Below are positions 10,301 to 17,626 of a stretch of 26,798 nucleotides of DNA, piece after piece. The notes under the pieces were generated by a model. The model was not told the origin of the DNA. It saw only the letters and a program-made list of their open reading frames with translations, and ran no database searches. The position numbers were made by a program, and so were the translations under genes. Position 1 is the first letter of the stretch. Each line of letters opens with the position of its first letter. The stretch comes from Cyanophora paradoxa (taxonomy: Eukaryota; Glaucocystophyceae; Cyanophorales; Cyanophoraceae): assembly GCA_004431415.1 (NCBI GenBank), contig QPMI01000381.1, forward strand, positions 1 through 26,798, in the 5' to 3' direction.

Positions 10301-11932
10301 GACTCGGGGGCACCATCGGAGTCGTCGGCGGTGTCGGAATCGGCCCTGGATGACCTGCTCGCGAAGTTCCGGGCGCTGGACGCGGACGGGGCGAGCGCGG
10401 AGGCGTTCCACGCCGCAGCGGAGTCGTTCATTCAAAGCGTCACGTCTCGCTTGCAACGGGCGGCTGCGCACAACGATGACAGCAGCAAGGACACGGATGT
10501 CGAGGGCGACCAAGAAGCGACCATCCAAGATTCTTCCTCTTCCAGCGCGGGCGACAGCCCAAGCGACGCCAGCGGCGATGCCGAGAGCTCTGGCGAAGCA
10601 CCGGGCGAAGCAGAGAGCTCCGGCGACGCCAGCGGCGATGCCGAGAACTCTGGCGAAGCACCGGGCGAAGCAGAGAGCTCCGGCGACGCCAGCGGCGATG
10701 CCGAGAGCTCTGGCGAAGCACCGGGCGAAGCAGAGAGCTCCGGCGACGCCAGCGGCGATGCCGAGAGCTCTGGCGAAGCACCGGGCGAAGCAGAGAGCTC
10801 CGGCGACGCCAGCGGCGATGCCGAGAGCTCTGGCGAAGCACCGGGCGAAGCAGAGAGCTCCGGCGACGCCAGCGGCGATGCCGAGAGCTCTGGCGAAACA
10901 CCGGGCGAAGCAGAGAGCTCCGGCGACGCCAGCGGCGATGCCGAGAGCTCTGGCGAAGCACCGGGCGAAGCAGAGAGCTCCGGCGACGCCAGCGGCGATG
11001 CCGAGAGCTCTGGCGAAGCTTCGGGCGAAGCAGAGAGCTCCGGCGACGCCAGCGGCGATGCCGAGAGCTCTGGCGAAGCTTCGGGCGAAGCAGAGAGCTC
11101 CGGCGACGCCAGCGGCGATGCCGAGAGCTCTGGCGAAACACCGGGCGAAGCAGAGAGCTCCGGCGACGCCAGCGGCGATGCCGAGAGCTCTGGCGAAGCA
11201 CCGGGCGAAGCAGAGAGCTCCGGCGACGCCAGCGGCGATGCCGAGAGCTCTGGCGAAGCACCGGGCGAAGCAGAGAGCTCCGGCGACGCCAGCGGCGATG
11301 CCGAGAGCTCTGGCGACGCTGCGGGCGATGCGTCCAGCACGAGTGCGAGCAGAGGCTTGGATCCGGCAGTGGCGGAGGCGAAAGCAGCAGCAGACCTGGA
11401 AGCGCTGGCGGCGATCTGCGCGTTGCGGGGGAAGGCGGCGGGGGAGGGGGACGAGTCGTTCGTGGGGAGCCTCACCAAGGTCCTCGTCTCGGACAAGCTC
11501 GTCGCCGCCGGCTTCGTGCGCCCGCCCGCCCCGCACCCGCCCCCGCACCGCGCCGCCCGCGCCCGCGCCCCGTCCCGCCTCTGACGCGGGGCGGGGCAGT
11601 CGGTGCCGGAGGCGCTGCCGGTGCTCGAGGGGAGCGCGGGGGCGCTGCGGGAGCGGATCCTGGGGAGCATGTGCGAGATGGAGGCGGCGCGCCTGGAGGA
11701 GAACGGGCCCGTCCTCGACGAGTTCGAGGGGGCCCTCGCCGGCCTCTACGCCCTCGCCCTCCGCGCCGGCACCGAGCCCGACGCCGAGCCCGAAGCCGCC
11801 TCCGAGACCGCCTCGGAGCTCGACGGCGGCGAGGCGGCGGCCTTCGTCGAGGAGCCCGACGCGAGCGGCCTCGAGGCCGAGGCCGCCGAGGCCCCCGACG
11901 GCCCCGACCCCTTCGACATGCCCCTCTGCTAG
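4328..11932 (+). CDS. Large protein: four beta/gamma-crystallin-like domains, 15 helical repeats, coiled coil, acidic repeat
   Basis: Seventeen exons join with matching phases: 4328-4489, 4574-4670, 4719-4767, 4826-4869, 4928-4983, 5058-5075, 5131-5185, 5245-5277, 5331-5509, 5577-5671, 5728-5835, 5891-6014, 6079-6187, 6263-6675, 6732-9356, 9419-11515, 11600-11932. Exons 1-13 encode eight Greek-key-like motifs, hence four beta/gamma-crystallin domains; examples are LFSREGFRGDA, VTVFEGKGGS, VTLFSERRGGGEARTFGPG, and the strand endings AFDDTAASIVV and AVSSVLVE. Exons 14-16 encode helical repeats of about 35 residues (LLATFRAVAEGRASEDDFRA type), a Glu/Ala coiled coil (about 9420-9830) and a 20-residue Gly/Asp/Ala/Glu/Ser repeat. 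The C-terminal exon (LRERILGSMCEME) has a counterpart in the convergent gene. If six in-array intron-like stretches are also spliced, the product is about 2,080 residues. No signal peptide or membrane segment was seen. Crystallin-type domains often bind calcium; the function here is unknown. Because the sites are ATG 4328 and TAG 11930-11932, this reading is complete. Confidence 0.75.
6981..9253 (+). repeat. Five tandem 480-bp coding units (A+B helical repeat pairs)
   Basis: Units begin at 6981, 7461, 7941, 8421 and 8895; the fourth is 474 bp because of a 6-bp deletion, and the fifth breaks off at about 9253 where the sequence diverges. Identity between units is close to complete, with only scattered substitutions. 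Each unit encodes one A repeat (LLATFRAVAEGRASEDDF), an intron-like stretch, a Ser/Glu-rich linker, one B repeat (LLAKFRALDADGASAEAF) and a second linker ending in a Ser run. Differences recur in mosaic fashion (for example GCT/GAT in the linker alternate), pointing to recent duplication or gene conversion. Confidence 0.97.
10097..10549 (+). repeat. Displaced sixth copy of the 480-bp unit
   Basis: This copy is nearly identical to unit four of the upstream array, including its 6-bp deletion (54-nt intron-like stretch at 10205-10258). It is separated from the array by an intron and a coiled-coil-coding segment (about 9254-10096). The position implies a dispersed duplication or conversion event after the array formed. 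Confidence 0.95.
10561..11318 (+). repeat. 60-bp coding minisatellite, 12 full copies plus a partial one
   Basis: The period is exactly 60 bp with few substitutions. It encodes a 20-residue unit alternating Ser-Gly-Asp-Ala and Ser-Gly-Glu-Ala motifs (SSGDASGDAESSGEAPGEAE). The main variable site reads GCACCG in most copies, ACACCG in copies 6 and 10, and GCTTCG in copies 8 and 9, so copies were added by local duplication. There are no unique spacers, and the reading frame is kept throughout. Confidence 0.97.
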
Positions 11933-12306
11933 CAGCCCCCGCGCCCCGCTGCCCGCGACCCTTTTCTCGCCCCCGCCCCCTCGCGAGGTCTACCTTCACA
12001 GCAGTAATTCCGACTCTCACCTCAGGGCCTCTACTTAAGTAACTACTTTTTTTGAACGTAGACGTGGCTGCTACGAACGCAAACGACATTCACTGCAGAG
12101 ATAGCTCTGCACATGGTCGTGGCTGTGCGCGGCCATGGGACTATCTTTGTCCGGGCGTCCCCTAAAGCACGCGGATCGGTGTCCCGGACGGCTCGTTGCA
12201 GGAGCGCTAGCAGCGGGCATATCGCTCGCGTCGCGTTCTCGCATGCGTTGCCAGGCCAAAAAAAGCGGAGCCGGGGTACATAGGAGAAAAGGGGGGAGGA
12301 AGAAAG
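11933..12306. other. Convergent intergenic region (3' ends of the two repeat genes)
   Basis: This is 374 bp of lower GC than its flanks between the stop codons of the plus-strand gene (11932) and the minus-strand gene (12307). It contains a short T run (about 12048) and mixed AT-rich stretches that could serve 3' processing of either transcript. No gene was seen. Confidence 0.6.
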
Positions 12307-14793
12307 CTACGCCCAGGGGAGGGGGAGGAGGGCGTCGGCGCAGGCGTCAAGGCCGTGCTCCGCGCCGGCGATGTCGGCCTCGGGGCCCTCCCCGAACTCG
12401 ATCTCGACGACCGCCTCCGCCTCCGCCTCCGCCTCGCCGGCCCCGCCGCCGGCCGGCCCCAGCGCCGCCTGCACCGCTTCCTGCGCCCCCGCCCCGTCCG
12501 CCAGCGCCGGGCGGCCGCGCGCGCCCCGGGCAAGCGCGCACGGCGTCGGCGATGGCGTGCTGGGCGGCGGCGGCGACCTCGTCGCGGGAGAGGCCGCGCG
12601 CGCAGGCCTCGAGCTCCTGGGGGGCAGTGAGGCGGGGCGGCGCGGGCTGCGGGGCGGCGGGCGGGGCGGACGCGGAGCTGCTCGAGGAGGGCGGCGAGCT
12701 GCTGGCCGCTCCAGGGGTCCACCTCGGCCCCCCCGCCCGCCAGCGCCCGCACCGCCTCGTACTTGCGCAGCTGCTCCACCCGCCCCGCCAGCTCCCCCAC
12801 CCGCCCCTCCGTCACCTCCTCCTCCCCCAAACTGCACACAGCCGCCCTCGCCCCCGCCCCGCTCGCCCCCGCCTCCGCCTCCTCGGACGCTGCCGCCTCC
12901 TCCGAGCCGGGGCCGGGGCCGGGGTGCGGGGAGAGGGAGGCGGGCCCGGAGGCTTCCGAGGATGCGGGCCCCGAGGGCTCGGCGGAGGCGGGCCCGGCGG
13001 GGTCGGAGGGGGCGGGGTCGGGGCGGGCGTCGAGGAAGGCGCGGTGCCAGCTCGCCGCGAGCGCCTCCTCCAGCGCCCCCAGCATCGCCGTACCCTCCGC
13101 GCTCTCCGGGGCCCCCCGCAGCCCGCACATCGCCCCCAGGAGGCTGTCCCGCAGGGGCGCGCCGGCGAGGGTCCCGGGGTCGAGGTCCCTGGCGCCCCCG
13201 CCGGCGCCGTAGTAGCGGGCGTCGAGCAGGACGCCTGCGGGCGGGTCACGCAGGGGCGGGTGAGGCGGAGGGGCCGGGGCGCGCACCGAGGGCGAGGCCC
13301 AGCGAGGCCGCCTCCTCGCCGGCCCCCGCACCGGCCCCCGCAGCCCGCACAGCGCCTCCTCCAGCCGCCCGCTCAGCTCCGCCGCCCTCGCCGCCTTCCC
13401 CTCCTCCCCTCCGCCTCCGCCCCCGCCCCGCCTCCTCGCCCCGCTGCCCGCCTCCTCGCCCCCGCCGCCCGACGCCGGAGACTCGTCGCTCGATGCCGGC
13501 GCCTCGGCGTCTCCGCGGGACGCCTCCGGCGCTTCCTCGCCCGATGCTGCCGCCTCGTCGCCGGCGCCCGGCGCCCCCTCTCCGGGCTGGCGGGGGCCGG
13601 CGGGGCGCTGCGGAGGGCGCGGAGCGGGGCGGTGGCGTCGTCGAGGAAGGCGCGGGCGGCGGCGCGGAGCTCGGCCTCGCCGCCCCCGCCCCGTCCAGCA
13701 GCCGGAACGCCGCCAGCAGCTCCGACGCCTCCGCAGCCTCGCCCCCCGCCGCCCCCTGCGCCCCCTCCGCACCGTCAGCGGCGCCGGGGCGGGGCCGGGG
13801 GCGGGGGCGGGGCGGGGGCGCACGGAGAGGGGGGCGGTGACGGCGGAGAGGAAGGCGCGCGCCTCCGCCTCGAACGTCGCCTCGCCCTCGCCCCCCGGCC
13901 CCACCCCTCGGAACGCCGCCAGCAGCCGCCCCTCCCTGTCCAGCCCCCGCTCTGCTGCAGCCTCACCCGACGGCTCGGCCGGCGGCTCGGTCGGCGGCTC
14001 TGCCGGTGGCTCGGCCGGTGGCTCGGTCGGCGGCTCTGCCGCTGGCTCGGCCGGTGGCTCTGCCGGTGGCTCGGCCGGTGGCTCTGCCGGTGGCTCGGCC
14101 GGTGGCTCGGCCGGTGGCTCGGCCGGTGGCTCGGCCGGTGGCTCGGCCGGTGGCTCGGCCGGTGGCTCTGACGGTGGCTCGGCCGGTGGCTCTGACGGCG
14201 GCTCGGGCGGGGTCTCGGGCGGGGCGTCGGGGGCGGGGAGGGGGCGGGAGAGACGGTGCGCGAGGGGCGCGGTGGCGTGGTCGAGGAAGGCGGCGGAGGC
14301 GTCGCGGAAGGCCGCCTGGCTCGCCTCGTCTTCCGTCAACGCTCGGAAGCGCTCCAGCAGCGCCTCCAGCCCGCCCGCGCCCCCGGCCCCCTCCTCCCCG
14401 TCCTCCCGGGCCCCGCCCTCGAGCTGCCGCTCCCCGTCGGGGCCGCCCCTCGCGCTCGCCCCGGCGGCCTCGCTGAGGGCCGCCGTGCCGCAGAGCTCCT
14501 CCTGCACGAGGGCGGCGATGACGGGGGCGGCGGCCGCGCGGTACGCGGCCTCGTCCTCCACACCGCCCGCCTTCAGCTCACCCCACTTCTCCAGCAGCTC
14601 CTCCGTCGCCTCGCCCCGCCTCCGCTCGACCTGCATGCGCCGCCTCGTGACCCGCCGCCACGCCGGCCCCGCGCGACACTCGAACCTCATTCCGTACGGA
14701 TGCTTCCAAGTATGATCGGCTCTGCTCCCGGAGGCCGGACGTGTCGCCCGAGAGAAAGAGCCTAAGCAGGCCTTCGAGCTCGGCGTCCGCCAT
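12307..14793 (-). CDS. Convergent paralogue: five helical repeats, PPAE tract, C-terminal segment shared with the 4328-11932 gene
   Basis: The start ATG is at 14793 (MADAELEGLLRLFL); an in-frame ATG at 14841 is possible. Exons with consistent phase: 14793-14686, 14630-13824, 13755-13287 (frame problems inside), 13234-12672, 12616-12542, 12480-12307 (stop TAG 12309-12307). Helical repeats begin LLRLFLSGDTS, LLEKWGELKAG, LLERFRALTEDEASQ, LLAAFRGVGPG and LLAAFRLLDG, each with a second helix such as FRDASAAFLDHATAPL. A Pro-Pro-Ala-Glu tract separates the third and fourth. Exon 13234-12672 carries LRDSLLGAMCGL, matching the last exon of the plus-strand gene, then a helical region (VEQLRKYEAVRAL). 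The tail is acidic. In exon 13755-13287, three frames carry convincing protein in turn; one switch near 13690 fits a 1-nt loss relative to the paralogue, and the others could be tiny introns or errors. No crystallin-like domain is present. Function unknown. Confidence 0.65.
13966..14215 (-). repeat. 12-bp tandem repeat encoding Pro-Pro-Ala-Glu
   Basis: On the plus strand the unit is GGTGGCTCGGCC with variants (CTCTGCC, CTCGGTC, CTCTGAC), about 20 units in a row. On the coding minus strand this is PPAE, with occasional PPSE, PPTE and PAAE. The tract is in frame inside the second exon of the minus-strand repeat gene and should form an extended, negatively charged linker. Confidence 0.95.
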
Positions 14794-14916
14794 GGCGCCC
14801 GATTTCGGTCCGGTTGCTCTCTGCAATAACAGCAACGCCACGGAGTCAAATGCGTGTGCGGCGCATCTCGCCGAGTGAACAACACTCTAAGAGCTGGCTG
14901 TGTTGCGCGGTCTGGC

Positions 14917-15082
14917 CGGTCGCGCACCGACGGTCCTGCACTTCCCGCCGCCTCGTCTGAACGCTTCTTCGGCGGCTGAGAGCGCCTCCCACGTCTCGTC
15001 GGAGTGTGCTAGCTGCGCGGTCTCGGACGGTACCGCTCCTTGGAGGCCTGGGGGATCTCGTCCGCGGGGGGTAGAGGCTCTG
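14917..15082 (-). repeat. Upstream inverted element, right copy
   Basis: This is the reverse-complement partner of 3777-3922 (see that entry). Its inner end lies about 124 bp upstream of the ATG at 14793, in the same direction as the minus-strand repeat gene. It is some 20 bp longer than the left copy because of an insertion (about 15003-15023) between the two conserved blocks. Confidence 0.85.
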
Positions 15083-15300
15083 AGCCTCAAACCGCGTGTA
15101 CTAGTAGTCCGCAGCGCCGGCGCCGGCGCAGCAATCGATGTCACATGTGCCCGCGGGCCGGCGCGGCTCCCCTGATTGGGCCAGCTATAGCGTCGTTGCG
15201 GCCGAGCGCCCTTGCACATGCAAGTCGCAGCTTAAAGCTTGCCGCGCGCGCAGGCCGGCCTGGGCCGGGCGGCGCCGCCGCGCCCCAGCTCGAGCTCACG

Positions 15301-15353
15301 TGAATTCTTACTGAGCTACTAGTAGCCTACTACTACTGAGCTTACTGAATTCG
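15301..15353. repeat. AT-rich imperfect palindrome bounded by GAATTC
   Basis: GAATTC occurs at 15302-15307 and 15347-15352. Between them are related TTACTGAGCT and CTGAGCTTACTG strings and the self-complementary CTACTAGTAG. Base composition is strikingly different from the flanking sequence. A cruciform or protein-binding site is possible; the function is unknown. Confidence 0.4.
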
Positions 15354-15390
15354 TAAATTGTCTTGATCTCGAGATCAAATCCTGCCTGTG

Positions 15391-15408
15391 CACGTGATTG
15401 TGCACGTG
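15391..15408. promoter_or_regulatory. Pair of G-box motifs (CACGTG)
   Basis: CACGTG at 15391-15396 and 15403-15408 lies within a direct repeat of TGTGCACGTGA, spaced 12 bp, about one helical turn. In plants and algae such sites bind bHLH or bZIP factors. They lie about 600 bp upstream of the minus-strand repeat gene. That they are functional is inference. Confidence 0.35.
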
Positions 15409-15926
15409 ACCTGACATCGCCGCCTTGCGCAGGCTCCCCCCCGCGGGCACCTTCCGCCCGCGGGGGGCCGTCGCCTCCCGATCCACCGGTGCTGCAATCT
15501 TCGGCACTTCACCTAGGTGCCGGGGAGGGCGCACTCCCTCCCTCAAGCTTTAAGGGGGCCTTTCCGTGCTCGGCCGACCGAAGCCGCTCCGGCGGTGGAT
15601 GGCGGGCTGGGCGCCCCTCGTGGTCCAACCCCACGAACTGGAGCCCCAAAGTTGAGATCCGTCTAGCTTGTAGACGTTCTGTCTGCAGCCTGCATGTTTC
15701 TCGAAATGCAAGTCCAAGCTTAAGTCCCGATATCGGTTGCAAGTCGACGTCCAGGAAGCCTGGCTACCCTAGTGCGCAAGAACGATCGGTTGCCGAAAGT
15801 TCATGGAGCCTGCACTTGTGCATACAAGGAGGAGGGAGAAGCAGGGCGGAAATCGGGCCGGGGAGGCGCTGGCCGCAGGCGCCGGCGCCGGCGCGGGCGC
15901 GAGGCGGCGGGTCGGGGCGGGGCGGG

Positions 15927-17471
15927 TCAGAAGTGGAGGTCCTTGACGGCGTTGAACATGACTGGGTGGAGCTTGTAGAAGAGAAGAACGAAGGCGGTGG
16001 TGCCGACGTACTGAATGGCTACTTAGAAGGCGGTGGGAGAGACGGCGGACGGGGCGCGCGAACCGCGGGGCGCAGGAACTCCTTGAGGACGAGGCGGTTG
16101 CGGCCCTCGAGGATGGCCTGGAAGGGGAGCACCGAGGTCCGCGCCGCCACCTCCTCGAACGCCTCCCCGAAGCGCTCCCGCAGCCGCTTGTCCCCGTGCC
16201 ACACCGCGAAGATGTGGTGCGCCATCAGCCCGAACGACGTCACCAGCGTGAACGACGACCCGATCCACAGGCTGTGCGCCAGGCACCAGATCCTGCCCGC
16301 CCCGCCCCGCGTCGGCGCGGCGGCGGCGGGGCGAGGGGGCGGGGGGCGGGGCGGCGGGGCGGGGGTGCGGGGGTGGGCGGACCCCTGGCCGACCATCTGG
16401 GGGTGGCGGGTGATGCGGATGATGCCCTCCTCGTAGAGCCGCACCTGCGGCTTGTTGATCGCCGCCACCTCCGCCAGGTTCTGCCCCGCGTCGGCCCCGC
16501 GCGGCGCTGCGGCGGGGCGGGGCGGGGCGGGGCGGACGAAGGTGGCGGGGTAGAGGAAGATGAAGGAGAGGGCGGAGAGGAAGCAGACGAACTCGCGCAT
16601 GCCGGGGATGCCCTGCAGCTGCCAGAGCTGGACCCCGTCGTAGCGGTGCACCAGGAAGTACGTGATCAGCGCCCCCGCCATCGGGAGGCTGAACAACGCG
16701 AACAGGACCCGGTACGCTGCCCCCGCGTCAAGCCGGCGCGGCGCCGGCGCGTGGCGCGGAGGGGAGGGGAGGGGGGGAGGGGGGGGGGGGGGGGGGGGGG
16801 CACCGCGGGCGCCCATCCAGGCCTCGCCGCGGGGCCGGAGGGCGGCGAGGCCGCTGTGGCCCGTGGCGAAGGCGAGGTTCAGCGCCAGCATCCGCACCTG
16901 CCCCGCTTCTTGTCAGTCCCCGCCGCGCCCGCATCGCCCCGGCGGCGTACGTGGCTATCCTGCAAGAATGCCGAGCCTGCAAGCGCGCCCTCAACGGTCC
17001 CGCCGTACCGCACCCCGGCCGCGGCGTAGCGCACCCTGCTCTCCAGCCGCAGAGATGAGCAGCGCACCGCCGAGAAGAACCGACGGGACAGCCAGTGTCG
17101 CGTTCTTCGCCCAGCTTGGGATCGGCTCCTTCACCTGCGAGCCGACGATTCGTGGGCGATAGTCGCGGGCGCTCCCTCGGAGCGTGCAGGCTCACCGCCT
17201 TCTCAACCTCCTCGATCGTCCGCTCGCGCTTCGGCGTCGTCGGTTGCTTCGCCTTGCACAGCCACTGCGGGTCCGCGTGCCGCCGACCGGCCACACGCGT
17301 GCAAGGCCGGTCCATGCTCACGTCGAAGGAACGTTTAGAGATGGGGAACAAGGCGAGCGGCCTCCTGAGCGCCCGCGCTCCGTGCTGACTCTGCGTGCAC
17401 GCTGCGCTCGCCGCCGCCGCGCCTGGCCGAGATCCTACTCCTTCCCATGCAGCCGCGGCAGCAACGAACAT
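15927..17471 (-). CDS. Z-ISO: 15-cis-zeta-carotene isomerase (NnrU-family membrane protein), plastid
   Basis: Z-ISO isomerises the 15-cis bond of 9,15,9'-tri-cis-zeta-carotene between phytoene desaturase and zeta-carotene desaturase in plastid membranes. Exons by phase: 17471-17196, 17134-17034, 16976-16951, 16897-16804, 16716-16538, 16480-16383, 16292-16051, 16021-15927 (TGA 15929-15927). The N-terminus (MFVAAAAAWEGVGSR, Ala/Arg/Ser-rich) looks like a plastid-targeting region. Then come a hydrophobic helix (LAVPSVLLGGALLISAAGE), DSHVRMLALNL, HSGLAALR, GARAYRVLFA, HRYDGVQLWQLQGIPG, FIFLYPATFN, INKPQVRLYEEGIIRITRHPQM, IWCLAHSLWIGSS, LMAHHIFAVWHGD, FGEAFEEV and RTSVLPFQAI. The two conserved His of the family, HRYDG/ITRHP, are present, as is the HH of LMAHHIF. 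The length is typical. The intron at 16050-16022 is only 29 nt and is the least certain junction. The poly-C run 16800-16779 (sense strand) is intronic. It is divergently paired with the TBC gene. Confidence 0.93.
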
Positions 17472-17626
17472 TTCTGAGGGTCTGCCTGAAGCGCCGCAAG
17501 CGATCTTTCGACGTGTTCAGGTGCGAACGAAGCGATCTTTCGTGCTAGGTGCGAACGAAGATCGCTGGAGTCGCCCGGTACCATGGCAGCCGTCCGCTAG
17601 GCCGTAGGGCCGTACGACCTCTATAG
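17472..17626. promoter_or_regulatory. 155-bp bidirectional promoter region (Z-ISO / TBC gene)
   Basis: The ATGs of the minus-strand Z-ISO and plus-strand TBC genes are only 155 bp apart. The region contains two copies of AAGCGATCTTTCG (about 17498 and 17530) and two of AGGTGCGAACGAAG (17519 and 17547), with a related GAAGATCGC (17557). CTATAGATGAG immediately precedes the TBC start. Shared control by a factor binding the repeats is inference. Confidence 0.5.

Larger units (their letters stand above)
14794..15926. other. Intergenic region upstream of the minus-strand repeat gene and downstream of Z-ISO
   Basis: This is about 1.1 kb of moderate GC with no convincing gene. It holds the right copy of the upstream inverted element (14917-15082), a small AT-rich imperfect palindrome (15301-15353), a self-complementary GATCTCGAGATC (15365-15376) and two CACGTG motifs (15391-15408). 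It must contain the promoter of the minus-strand repeat gene and the 3' UTR of Z-ISO. Confidence 0.5.

Noticed and set aside
10561-11318. Regular 60-bp repeats resembling a CRISPR array
   Set aside because: There are no unique spacers, the repeats abut directly and encode protein in one frame; it is a coding minisatellite in a eukaryotic gene.
3777-15082. Composite transposon with terminal inverted repeats
   Set aside because: No transposase, no target-site duplication seen, and the copies sit in gene-upstream positions at different distances; duplication with the genes explains them better.
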